From positions 1 to 48,478 of the forward strand of contig MSJH02000781.1 in assembly GCA_001931875.2 (NCBI GenBank): a DNA stretch of 48,478 bases, written 5' to 3'. Numbering within the stretch: position 1 is the first letter of the stretch; each line of letters opens with the position of its first letter. The notes beneath the pieces were generated by a model. It saw nothing but the letters and a program-made list of their open reading frames with translations, was not told where the DNA came from and did not search any database. The DNA comes from Byssochlamys sp. IMV 00236. Taxonomy: Eukaryota > Ascomycota > Eurotiomycetes > Eurotiales > Thermoascaceae. The position numbers and the translations under genes are program-made. Below are positions 20,724-32,470 of the stretch, in pieces.

Positions 20724-22811
20724 ATGAGTACACCAGATCGTCCTGTCCGTATTGGTTGCTATTCTGCATTTTGGGGTGACTCTGTCGCTGCTGCTGTTCA
20801 ACTTGTGGAGCATGAAGGGAAAAACTTAAATTATCTCGTTGCAGATTATTTGGCAGGTAATAAAGAAAAAGAAGAAGCATTGTTACAAGATAATTAACAA
20901 AAAATGGACCATAGAAATTACTATGGGTATCTTGGCTGCTCGTCGACAGCGACGTATCATGATGGGCAAAGACACAGACCGAGGCGCAGACTATATAGCA
21001 GAATTTCTTACGCTGGCGCTATCTAAAATCTTGCCAGACATTGCTCGTAACGGCACTAAAGTGATCACAAACGCTGGCGGGCTTGATCCCGTTGGATGCA
21101 AGAAAGCGATTGAAGCTCTGTTAAACAAGATGGGTATTCAGAATATCAAGGTAGCTGCTGTATGGGGCGATGATGTCTTGAGCGACAAAGAAGACAGAAC
21201 ACTAGGCGCCTTTAAAGACGCTCATCCTTTTTCTACCTTGTCCGTTACTGAGCACAATTTGGATGCAGATCGATTGCCATCCAATGACGAACCGATCGTC
21301 TCTTTGAATGCTTACTTGGGTGCCAAAGGAATTGCAGCTGCATTAGATGAGGGTGCTCATATCGTGGTTACCGGTCGTGTTGTAGACTCGGCTCTCGTGG
21401 TTGGCCCGTTAATTCATGAATTTGGCTGGAAAGAAGAAACAACAGAAAACTATTACGATTTGCTTGCATCTGCATCTTTGGCAGGACACATTATTGAATG
21501 CGGCTGTCAAGCGACGGGTGGTAATTTTACAGATTGGCATCTTGCCGCTCAATCACCCTATGGCGGGTATGCGAATATGGGTTACCCTATTGTTGAATTC
21601 ACAAGATCAGGATCATTTGTAGTTACAAAGCCAGAAAAGACAGGCGGTTTGGTGACCCCTGCAACAGTATCAGAGCAAATGCTCTATGAAATTCTGGACC
21701 CTGCCTTGTATCTCTTACCAGATGTTATTTTGGATATGCGTCAAGTCACGTTAGCCCAAATTGGGCCTAACCGTGTTCTTGTGTCAGGCGCAAAGGGTAG
21801 ACAGCCTACACCTTTTCTCAAGTGTTCAGGCATCTTTATGGATGGCTTCAAGATCAGTATTGAACTTTTGATTGGTGGTATAGATGCCAAAAAAAAAGCT
21901 TTAGCGGTTGGTGAAGCGGTCATTCGACGTGTACAGGGCATGTATAAAAAAATGGGTTTCTCTGATTTTAGAGGCTATAATATAGAAACCATTGGAGCTG
22001 AATCTTTATTTGGGTATAAAGAATGGGCCATGTATGAGCAAGTCGTTTTGCTTACTTCTTTTATTTAGACCACACACAAAAGCAAACAATAGTCGTGAAG
22101 TTATGTTACGACTAACCGCGCATCATGATAACCCAAAGGCATTGGGTCTGGTTGCTTTGGAAACTATTCCAGTAAGTATCCTATTACTGCTTGGGCTATT
22201 GGTATTAACTATATGGTCTATGATAGTCAGCTACATGCATGGCTCCAGGAATCACTGGTAGTGGCACTGGACGCCCAAGACCTGTTCCGAATCTTGTTCA
22301 TTTCCCATTGCTTGTCCCTAAATCCCAAGTGACTACATACTACGTTGCTGGTTCAGGGCCAGAAAAGTCTGTGCCATGGGGTTCTTGGGACTCGTCTATG
22401 TCCTATAGTAAGCCTTTGAATGTGCCTGCCATTCCTGAAATCACGTCAACAGAGCCTTTGGTTAAGACGGCTCTCATCAATGTTGCATATGGTCGCAGCG
22501 GTGATAAGGGCGACGTGTGTAATATTGGAATAATCGCTCGAGATCCGAAATACTTGCCTTATATCAAACGCTCAATCACGGCAGATGCTGTTGCCGACCA
22601 CATGAAGCATCTTTGCAAAGGCAGTGTTGTTCGATTTGAAGTTCCCGGCTCGCATGCTTTTAACTTTGTTCTGACTCATTCTCTTGGAGGCGGTGGTCTA
22701 AGTTCCCTTTTGATTGACAGACAAGGCAAGACGTTTGCTCAGATTTGCCTTAGCGGACTCTATGTGGAATTGCCTGCATCTATGATTCCTGATGAAGCAG
22801 CCAAGCTATAA
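20724..22811 (+). CDS. AtuA-like (DUF1446) protein
   Basis: Exons 20724-20856, 20915-22013, 22069-22171 and 22227-22811 give 639 residues, full length for the fused AtuA plus AtuA-like C-terminal form. The N-terminal domain has [46 protein letters not shown] and [14 protein letters not shown]. The junction [17 protein letters not shown] fixes the exon 2/3 splice. The C-terminal domain has [20 protein letters not shown] and [17 protein letters not shown]. Bacterial AtuA belongs to acyclic terpene (citronellol/geraniol) utilisation; the exact reaction of fungal members is not established. The next two genes on the same strand (amidohydrolase, acyl-CoA synthetase) suggest a shared catabolic context, but that is inference. 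Confidence 0.92.
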
Positions 22812-23150
22812 AAATAGTTTTCCTTTTTGATAAATAGCTCTCCTATTGCTTTATCTTTCTACCTGCAAAAAACAATAATATCTTTTATAAGGTTAATAAT
22901 AAATGTATGTTGCTTAATCGATCTCTCAGCATTTGATTATCTCCTATTCTAAACTCAAATTGACTATTAATATAAGCGTAAATTCCCTCTCAAGACAGCT
23001 TGTGTGGTTAAAGCTCTTCACGTCTTTTGAAGTTAATGAGTCAATTAGGTTTGCATTTTGTATCACAAACATTTCAATGTCAGCACATTTTAACAGAAAT
23101 ATACCGGTCGCTCGGAGAGAGGGTGTCATACTGTCTCTTTTACTTTTCTA
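22812..23150 (+). promoter_or_regulatory. Intergenic region between AtuA-like and M20 genes
   Basis: 339 bp with no conserved frame. It contains the 3' flank of the AtuA-like gene (AATAAT/ATAAT-rich, about 22871-22900) and the M20 promoter. No further feature recognised. Confidence 0.4.
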
Positions 23151-24560
23151 ATGAGTTCTCAAGTTCAACAGTCTATTACTGAAACTATCAAACACCTGGA
23201 CAAAGAACTTCGTGATATCAGTCTCAAAGTAAGTCTATGACGCAAAATAATATTTGACCAACCCGAGTTTTCTTTGCTAGATCCACGATGATCCAGAATT
23301 GGGCAACCAGGAATTCCATGCCCATGAGCTACTCACAGACTACCTTGAGAAGAAAGGTTTTAAAGTGACACGCAATGCAGTTGGCCTTTCTACTGCCTTC
23401 ATTGCTGAATTTTCTAACAGCAAGTCGGGTAGACGTGTCGGTTTCTGCTGTGAATATGATGCTTTACCTGGGTATATGTTCTCCTGTACTGTCTTTTTGA
23501 GAAATAGACTGACGCTTTTGATAGCATAGGGCACGGTTGTGGACATAATTTGATATCCATTCAAGGATTAGCCTGTGCTATTAGTATCAAAAAGTTGATG
23601 GAACAGGATCTAGTCAAGGGATCTGTTGTTCTTTTTGGCACACCTGCTGAAGAGACAACAAGCGACAAGTTAAACTTTGTAAAGGAGGGTGTTGTTCAGG
23701 ATAAAGTAGATTTTGCCATGATGCTCGTAAGCCTCTACTTCATTTACAAAACTGAAGGATCGAAATTTAGACATTTTTGTAGCATCCTTTTGCTAAAGAC
23801 GGCTTATATCCCAATATGTTGGCACTGGATTCACTTGATGTTGAATTCTTTGGTAAAGCTTCTCATGCAGGCATGGCACCTTGGAATGGTATCAATGCTT
23901 TGGATGCCTTGATGCAGGCATTTGATAATATTGGAATGCTGAGACAACAAACATTACCTACGAATAGGCAAGTATATCACTTTCATGAAGTTGTACTGTG
24001 TATTTAACACCTATACTAGAATTCACGGTATTATTACTAAAGGCGGAGACGCAGCCAACGTGATTCCTGCTTATGCTTCAGCTAAATTCTATGCTCGTTC
24101 TCTCACCAAAAATCAATTGGCTGAACTCAAGCCCAAGATTGAAAACTGCTTCAAGGCAGCAGCTCTTGCCACTGGCTGCCAAATCAAACTCTCTTGGGGT
24201 CCTTTAGGCCCTATTGACGACGTCTTTATGAATGACACCCTTACAGCCGTCTATAAGACGTACATGGAAGATGAGGGCGTATCATATCTGCCTCGTACAG
24301 AGGAAGAAAAGATAACAAGTGGAAGTACTGACATGGGCAATTTTAGCTACGTAGTACCATCTATCCACCCCGCATTTGGTATTTGTACCGATGCATCCAA
24401 CCATAGTAAAGAGTTTACAGCCGCAGCTAGAACCGAAATAGCACATAAGCGTACACTCACAGCTGCCAAATGCCTTAGCTTTACTGCTGCTGATGTTTTA
24501 CTCAAAGACGAGCTGTATGACCAAGTCGTCAAAGACTTTAAAAAAGGAAAGGCACAGTAA
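23151..24560 (+). CDS. M20-family amidohydrolase, PM20D2-like
   Basis: Exons 23151-23228, 23281-23471, 23525-23726, 23783-23967 and 24020-24560 give 398 residues. [40 protein letters not shown] (Asp and His zinc ligands), LFGTPAEETTSDK (Glu-Glu) and FFGKASHAGMAPWNGINALD are the M20 metal-site and dimerisation motifs. IHGIITKGGDAANVIP and TSGSTDMGNFSYVVPSIHP match the PM20D2/amidohydrolase branch, whose animal member hydrolyses dipeptides with a basic C-terminal residue; the fungal substrate is unknown. Intron 4 has a GC donor (AATAG|GCAAGT at 23968). The nearby GT at 23971 would put the protein out of frame, and the GC donor restores the expected Arg before IHGII. No signal peptide. Confidence 0.93.
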
Positions 24561-24679
24561 GATACATGTGCAACCCTTTAATAAATAAATAAGCCTTTCC
24601 TTATGCAAAACAAATTCTCACGAGTTTTAGACCGCATTAAACATTCTTTTTTACTTTTTCTTTCTCTTTAAAATCAGTC

Positions 24680-26896
24680 ATGATGAATACAGTAGAGAAT
24701 GAACATGAATTAATAGACGTAGAGCTTTGGAAAACTGCAGCCAAACAGATCGATTGGTTTGAGCCTCCTACCTCTGTCTTGGGTCGACGTGACGGACCAA
24801 ATCCATACATATGGTTTCCGAATGGCACGCTTAATACGTGCTTCAACTGTCTTGACCGTCACTTGCCTTCACTTGCAAATCGGCCTTGTCTCATATACGA
24901 TTCGCCTGTGACCAACACAAAGATGACATTGACATATCAGCAAGTGCTCGATCAGGTCCAGCTGCTTGCTGGTGTCCTACGGTCTCACGGTGTGCACAAG
25001 GGTGATACCGTCTTAATATATATGCCGATGGTGCCTGAAGCTGTCTTTGGGCTCTTGGCATGCGCTCGACTTGGTGCGGTTCACAGTGTTGTCTTTGGCG
25101 GCTTTGCGCCTAAAGAGCTGGCAAAACGAATAGATGATTGTCAGCCCAAGGTTGTGTTAACAGCAAGCTGCGGTATTGAGCCAAAACGCGTCATTGCCTA
25201 TAAGCGTAAGTTTTTCACAAGCACAAGGAGGACTTTTTTACTTATCGGAATTTTTTCTTATATAGCCTTGTTAGAATCTGCATTAAGTATGTGCAGATAT
25301 CAAGTGCCTACGCGCATTGTGTATCAGCGACCTAACCAGGTGCAGGCAGAACTAAGGAGAGGCGATTTTGATTATTATCAGGAAATAGAAAAGGTTCGAG
25401 CCCAGAATAATGCTGTCAAGGAATGTGTTCCTGTGTCGAGTGATGATCCTCTATACATTCTTTATACGAGTGGTACAACAGGACAGCCAAAGGTGAGATA
25501 AGAGGGGAAGGGATTTTGTTACATGTATTCATTATTCTCTTTTTTAGGGTGTCGTTCGCTCTAATGGAGGAAATGCTGTTGTTTTACGGTGGTCAACTGA
25601 ATATGTATTCAACATAAGAAAAGGCGACACAATCTTTACTGCAAGTGATATTGGGTAAGATGCCTTTTTTTTTTTATGGTATACGGCTTACTAGACGGTA
25701 TAATGTATAGATGGGCCGTCAGTCACAGCTTTACAGTTTATGGTCCTCTTCTGACAGGCGCAACCACGATCTTGTATGAAGGTAAACCTATTGGCACACC
25801 CGACGCAGGCGCGTTTTGGCGCTTGGTGTCTGAGTATGGTGCCAAGACGATGTTTACAGCACCTACAGCAATGCGCGCAATCGCACGTGAGGATCCAAAG
25901 GGAGAGATGGCCAAGCGATACGACTTGAGCAAACTGACAAGCTTATTCTTGGCCGGTGAACGAAGTGATCCTGAGACGCTCAAGTGGTGTCAACAGTTGG
26001 TCGGGGACCATTGTACGGTGATTGATAACTACTGGAGTACTGAATGTAAGTTTGAAACGATGCGATGATATAATACTTTATACTAATTAAGAAAAAGTGG
26101 GCTCACCTGTGACAGCCACTTGTGCAGGCGTAGAAAAGAACCCGCGTAAGGCAGTCAAGTGGGGTTCTGCCGGCCGCCAAGTGCCTGGATCAATCATTTG
26201 CGTATTAAAGGAAGATACATTAGAAGAGTACAAGGAGCCCAATAAGTTTGGTAATATCGTCTTGAAACTGCCTTTACCACCCGGTGCATTTCCTACATTA
26301 TGGAAAAATGATGAAGGGTACAAGAAGAGTTATTTTGACAAGTTTCCGGGGTACTACGATACCGGAGACGCAGGCATGATTGATGAAGAAGGGTAAATTT
26401 AAAAGCACGATGACATGGGCTCGTATTTATGATTCTCGATAGATTTGTTCATATCATGTCAAGAACAGACGACATTATTAATGTCGCTGGCCATCGCTTG
26501 TCGACTGGATCGATCGAACAAATCCTCATCTCACATCCTTCTGTAGCCGAGTGTTGTGTGGTTCCATTAGCGGACCAATTAAAGGGTCATGTACCCTTGG
26601 GTATCCTCGTACTCAATCGAGCGCATGAGGATACGAAGGGATTGATAAAGGAATTGATTGAAGCTACGCGTCGAGATTTAGGAGCTATTGCTTGCTTTGA
26701 AAAGGCAGTAATTGTACCTCGATTGCCCAAAACAAGAAGTGGAAAGGTGTTGAGAAGAAGTATTCGTGAAATGGTAGATGGTAAACCAATCGTAGTGCCA
26801 GCAACTATTGAGGATGAAAACACTCTATTTGAGATTCATGAGATATTGAAGCAAAATCAATTGATTCCATTTAAACAAAAGACTTCAAAACTTTAA
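24680..26896 (+). CDS. Propionyl/acetyl-CoA synthetase, ACSS3-like
   Basis: Six exons (24680-25205, 25266-25492, 25548-25654, 25711-26045, 26098-26392, 26443-26896) give 647 residues, full length for the ACS family. The enzyme joins a short-chain carboxylate to CoA through an acyl-adenylate. The N-terminal ACAS domain contains WFPNGTLNTCFNCLDRHL. The ATP loop is YTSGTTGQPKGVV. SDIGWAVSHSFTVYGPLL and YWSTELGSPVTAT form the acyl and adenylate pocket. The C-terminal Lys needed for adenylation is in KTRSGKVLRR. IMSRTDDIINVAGHRLSTG is the hinge. The pattern resembles ACSS3/propionyl-CoA synthetase more than cytosolic ACS1/2. The exon 5 acceptor (AAAAAG|TG) gives Leu where Ser or Thr is common. It starts 119 bp after the M20 stop. 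Confidence 0.93.
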
Positions 26897-27261
26897 ATAA
26901 AGACGTCTTTAGTTAGGTCAAGACCATCTCTCTGCCCGCCCCAATCATTCATTTTTGTCTCTCTTTTTTCTTATTCAATATAGTTGAATCAGCTTTTGCA
27001 AGTGTACATTTAAAGATACTGTATATATATCATTTCTTTATCATTTGCAAAAAAAGAAAGATGTGTGTGATGTGTATGCGTTTCTCTCTCTCTTTGCTCT
27101 GTCTGAAATTAAAAAAAACCACACAAAAAGCATTCTAAACCATTTTTATGCCAAGTTCAATTTCCTTGTAGTCTTATTGGTGGACTTGTTTTCTTTGAAG
27201 TACTAAAGTAGTGCTTGTCTATTTTTTTTATTTCTTTCCTCTAAAACATATTCTATACTTT
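26897..27261 (+). promoter_or_regulatory. Intergenic region and promoter of PP2C gene
   Basis: 365 bp, AT-rich, with tatatat at about 27021 and ctctctctctctttg at about 27086. The first about 100 bases are the 3' flank of the CoA synthetase. No gene or RNA seen. Confidence 0.4.
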
Positions 27262-28606
27262 ATGGGACAAACATTACCAGAACCAAACAAGGAGAAGTAT
27301 ACAAGTGAAGGAAATGATAAGAAAGTGATGTATGGGGCATCATGTATGCAAGGATGGAGAGCGAGTAAATATAAATTAAATGTTCATATTACAAATGCAC
27401 CAACGTTATTATTATGATTTATAGACATGGAAGATGCTCATACTGCATTGACTTCCTATGCAAATACCGGTGCCAGTTTCTTTGCTGTATTTGATGGGCA
27501 TGGAGGTATATAAATAAGGTTTATTTTGATCGTATCCGTTCATTCTGTGTAACTGCTTTATGTGTGGCAGGATCTCAGGTTGCATCCTATAGTGGAAAGA
27601 CATTGTATAAAAAGATCATGAATTCACCTGCATTTGAAAAAGGAAGATATAGAGAAACGATTCGTAGTGGATATTACGCTATCGATGAAGAGCTTAAGCG
27701 AGGTACAGCAATGTAAACAAAAACAAAAACAAAATGTCTCATTCTTTTTATAGACCCTGAACTCATGAATAGTAACTCTGGATGTACTGCTGTGGTTGCT
27801 ATAGTGACAAAGAATGATGTACTTTATGTGGTAAGGATAGTAAAAAAAAAAAAAAAAAAGAAATCATTTTTTTTTTCTCAAGTACACAATCTCTCATCAT
27901 CATTTATCCATTTAGAGTAATGCGGGGGATTCAAGAAGTGTTATTAGTACAAGAGATGGTAAGGGTGTGCCATTGACACAAGATCATAAGCCAAAACATC
28001 CAGATGAGCATACAAGGATAAAGAATGCAGGTGGATTTGTAGAAAATGGACGTGTAAATGGTAAGCATGACATGTTTATACACAATGATGTATGACGAGT
28101 GACTTATTTTAATGTGTCTCAGGCCACTTGGCTTTATCTCGAGCACTCGGTGACTTTACTTTTAAATCAAATACCCAATTGACACCAGATAGACAAGCTG
28201 TAACAGGTTCATATCTTGAAAATACATAGATGGAATATACTCATGATCTTTTATAGCTGAACCCGACATTATTGAACATCTCATTACGGATCATGATGAA
28301 TTTATGGTACTAGCCTGTGATGGTATATGGGACTGTTTATCAAGTCAAGAAGTGGTTGACTTTATACGCTGTAAATTATGCGAACATAAATCATTAGGCA
28401 TAATCTGTGAAGAATTGATGGACTTTTGTCTGTCTGAGACGGATAACTATAGTGGCATCGGCTGTGACAATATGACAGTGATCATTGTTGCCTTTTTGAG
28501 AAAGAAGACACCTCAACAGTGGTATGATTGGATGGCATCCAAATCACCACCCAAGATGCCAATTAAAAAGCAAGTATTGTTGACACAAAAGGAAGAAGAA
28601 GAATAA
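27262..28606 (+). CDS. PP2C-type Ser/Thr protein phosphatase (Ptc2/Ptc3-like)
   Basis: Seven exons (27262-27364, 27425-27505, 27571-27702, 27754-27830, 27916-28060, 28123-28206, 28257-28606) give 323 residues. [12 protein letters not shown] is the myristoylation-type N-terminus seen in Ptc2/Ptc3. The PP2C motifs are in order: [25 protein letters not shown] (metal Asp), [54 protein letters not shown] and [12 protein letters not shown]. In yeast these phosphatases turn off Hog1 MAPK, DNA-damage and unfolded-protein signalling. The C-terminus is short and acidic (QKEEEE). It ends 9 bp before the stop codon of the convergent triphosphatase gene, so the two 3' UTRs must overlap. Confidence 0.94.
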
Positions 28607-28615
28607 AGTCAGTAT

Positions 28616-29732
28616 TTATTGCTTCAAAGCGCTTCTACCTAATACGCGAATATTATTTACAAATACTTCAATCATTTGTGTATAGTGCGATTGTTCTTTT
28701 CTACTGTATTTTGATCTTTCGGCTGCAAGAAGTTTTGAGTCTGCAAACTCCAATTCTAATTCATGACGTGGATCAGAGTCCTCTTTCTATAATGCAATGA
28801 GTTCATTTTATCCCAAAACAGCAACAACTTACACTCGATTTGACTTGAGTCAGATCAAAACTGATCCCTCCGTGTTGATATGATATCCGATCCTTGACTC
28901 TTTCATAAGTACATTCCATGTTTGGCTTTGGTCCTAAAGAGAGATGATATAAATATCCAATGTTGAAATAAAACTCTTTAGCATACGGGGATGTTCAACA
29001 TTGATCGAGATTCTAAAGTCCAATGGTTGATTAGGTGCATGAACATTAAGATCAGCAACACGCTCCTTTTCAATAATGCCATTAGGTACAATCTGTCCCT
29101 GTTGGTCCACTGTCACTCGCCATCTTCCTTTTGCGTTGGGTATGTCATAAAACTTGTCAATCTCGTTGGTATGTTTATATCGAATACGCTCTCCCTTTTA
29201 AAAATAAATGAATGTCATGTTGGCTTTTATTTAAACTTACTTTATAGTCTTTTGCCTGTGTCTTGTTGACCATATCATTAAGCAGCTTATTAAAATGACG
29301 ATGTTGTTCTAGTGACATGTTTGTTTGAAAACGAACACTTCTCTCATGCTCTGGTTGTAAAACTATTTGTACGTGTTAATAAATGTCAATTTGAACTTTT
29401 TTTTCTATATTACTTGTTTCTGTGAGAGCATTCAAATTAATTCTCCTGTTTGTTCTTCTATCTACAAAGATACCAAACTTTGCTTCAATCTAACAAAAGT
29501 AGGTGTCAATAGAGTCGAAATATTCTTGATTATAATAATGATTTACTTCCACATTCTTATAATGACAATAATTTCCTATAAAGTCTGCAATATATTTAAT
29601 AACGTCGTCAACTGGTCTAATGTGGAGAATAGAAGGTTCTCTGACTAGATGTTGAATATTTGGTTTCTTTATCTCAGGTGCTTGTCTTTCTAGTTCATCA
29701 GCCTTTCGCTTCTCACCCATTGTTGAATCCAT
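28616..29732 (-). CDS. mRNA 5'-triphosphatase, Cet1/Pct1 type
   Basis: Six exons (29732-29547, 29489-29414, 29362-29241, 29194-28975, 28933-28833, 28786-28616) give 291 residues. This is the first enzyme of mRNA capping, removing the gamma phosphate from nascent RNA. It belongs to the metal-dependent tunnel family, unlike the cysteine-phosphatase type of animals. The glutamate-rich metal motifs are visible: VEIEAKFGIF (beta 1), DFRISINVE and HELELEF, with GERIRYKHTNEIDKFYDI and CTYERVKDRISY between them. The N-terminal part (residues 1-40) is charged and poorly conserved, as usual. It is close in size to fission-yeast Pct1 and lacks the long N-terminal extension of budding-yeast Cet1. All introns are GT-AG. 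Confidence 0.92.
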
Positions 29733-30059
29733 AGTAAAAGAAAGAAAGAAAAGAAATAGCTTTACAAGTCACACAGATGTAATAAGAACAACAATAGAAA
29801 CAGAATATATAAAAAAGAAATTATATTATTATATTTTTTTTGGTTTCTTCTCCCTTGTGATTCAGTTTACTTTTAATCATTATCGAAAAATAAATATCAC
29901 AAACCTACTAAATCAAATTGACGGTTAGTTAATCGACTATTGTCATTTTTAAAAAGATAATACCTGCATGAAATGACCAAGCGATTGTAACCAAAACTTG
30001 GCTACGATCTGGCGATAACCTTGGTGGAGGATTCTTCTATTTTTGTGCGAGTAAACAGT
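29733..30059. other. Intergenic, promoter of the triphosphatase gene, otherwise empty
   Basis: AT-rich DNA, with tatattattatatttttttt at about 29821-29840 on the plus strand. Nothing recognisable beyond the likely promoter of the minus-strand capping gene. Confidence 0.4.
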
Positions 30060-30069
30060 TTAGGGCGTG

Positions 30070-30450
30070 ATCCCTTTTAAGCTGGTTAGAATTTTCTTTT
30101 GAAATTCAGTACGGCTGCAAGATCACCATTCCACCGTCGTAATCCATGACAGAGTACAGTAGGCGTAGTCTTTCTCTTGTAGGGCCTTGGATTGCGTACT
30201 GTTTTAAAGTTTTCCAGCCTACCCTCATATAAAGGACAGAAAGACGACGTTCTGGATTCATCAATTAAGAAAACTTCGAATCCTTTTTTTTTTTTGGGGG
30301 GCCCTTATTTCTTGTTGGCTCTTGATATTTTGTGTTAGGAGCAGATCAATTTCCAAGAACAAGAAGAGCATCAGAATCAAATTTTTGTTTGAGCTTTTTC
30401 ACCAACATAAGGTCGGCTTGATCATAATATAGATTCGACGATAGCAGTAG
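30070..30450 (-). pseudogene. Second Fanzor/TnpB-like relic, C-terminal half
   Basis: On the minus strand: YYDQADLMLVKKLKQKFDSD, ALLVLGN, a TGA (30351-30353) where the family has Trp, then SAPNTKYQEPTRNKG, then a frame change at the C/A-run 30288-30303, then GFEVFLIDESRTSSFCPLYE, RLENFKTVRNPRPYKRK, TPTVLCHGLRRWNGDLAAVL and a stop (about 30095). The LIDExxTSxxC segment, the following zinc-ribbon remnant and the WNxDLAA motif (RuvC-III Asp) are those of TnpB/Fanzor proteins common in mucoralean genomes. The second Cys of the first pair is Tyr, and the second pair appears deleted between CHGL and RRWN. Its motifs differ clearly from the relic at 17811-19640, so it is another lineage. Only about the last third is readable. 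Confidence 0.72.
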
Positions 30451-30480
30451 AAGTAGACCTACTAGACTTTTCTTTGCCTT

Positions 30481-31269
30481 TCTTCATTCGTTTTTGAGAG
30501 CTATTTTTTTTTTCTGGAATAGCTACTGCCTCCATTTACGATATTAATTTTAAAATACCATATGTATATTTACTGATATTATGGGTTGCTTGCGTTGTGA
30601 GCTGGCTTGACTTTACTGAGCTTTTTTGCAGTAATGATTGATCCTGAGACAAAGAAAACCGATGCATTTCTATTGTTGTCTTAAGGATATCAACTCAATA
30701 GACTTATAAAGTAATCTCAATGATAGAATGTCAATACAGTATATATAGACAAAGGCTTATATGTAAGAATGGTTCAATTAATAGTATACAGCATAGTATT
30801 ATGGATAGTCAGTTGTAGTATGTTTGCAAGTTTCCAGAAAGGATTTACGGCTACAGAAAAATTAACGAATACAATTGTGTTAATTGCCATAGCCTCAATA
30901 GATACGCAACTACGACTAACCATTGGTTAAATACAACGCTTAAGAAGAAAGAGAAGGTACGAATAGACAACTGTTTACATTTAGATAAAGTCACAATAGG
31001 GCCATATTAATCAACGGATAAAGTAAAATTTCGAAAACGACAATCATAACAGGCCGCCAACTATTTTTTATCTATTTTTCGATACCGCACAAAATTATCA
31101 GTTTATATTTGTATATAAAAAAAGAAGGCGGGGGATTATATGGGTGTGTATCGTTGTATGTGCGTGTACGTGTGTGTGTATTGTGTGTGTTGCGTTCATA
31201 TAAAAAAAAAAAGAGAGAGAGAATGGTAAGTTGGTAGATAGATAGGTGTGATGAGTTGTATGTTGCATT
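30481..31269. other. Intergenic, no gene seen
   Basis: No conserved frame. A (TG)n-rich stretch (about 31140-31190) and a short AG run (31211-31222) precede the 3' end of the minus-strand Rho gene. The 30481-30560 part may be the decayed upstream end of the second Fanzor-like relic. Confidence 0.45.
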
Positions 31270-32078
<809 letters not shown>

Positions 32079-32470
32079 CTTTAGTTAATGTTTAGAGAGA
32101 TGATGACGACTTTTTTTTATCTTTCTTTTTTTTTTTTTTACCTATTCTCTTTTCTTAGTTTAATAAAAAAGAAAAAAAATATAAAGAAAAGAAAGAAAGA
32201 AAGAGAGAGAGAAAAAAAATTTGTTTCTTTTTTTTTTCCCCGTTTTTTTCTTTTTTTTTTTTCCATCTACAAATTGAATGTGTGTTTGTAAATCCGATAA
32301 TTATCAGCAAATCATATTTGACATACACTTTTTGCATTAATCGCCTTACCTTTCTCCCCCCCTTCTTTGTGTCCTTACTCTCCTTACTTTGTTAAACGTT
32401 AAACAGCTTAGCCCCCTCTCCTTCCTTTTCTTTTTCTTTTCTTCTTTTTCTCTTTTCTTTTTTCTCTATT
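32079..32470. promoter_or_regulatory. Divergent promoter of Rho GTPase and ankyrin genes
   Basis: 392 bp between start codons. It contains strand-asymmetric tracts: T-rich (about 32111-32140), then A/G-rich (32165-32217), then T-rich again (32226-32262), and a CT-rich block (32395-32467) ending at the ankyrin ATG. The A/G and T-rich blocks could pair as an imperfect inverted repeat. No coding sequence seen. Confidence 0.45.

Noticed and set aside
31051..31230. CRISPR-like or tandem array in the TG/AG-rich stretch
   Set aside because: Simple microsatellite sequence without repeat-spacer structure, and the host is eukaryotic.
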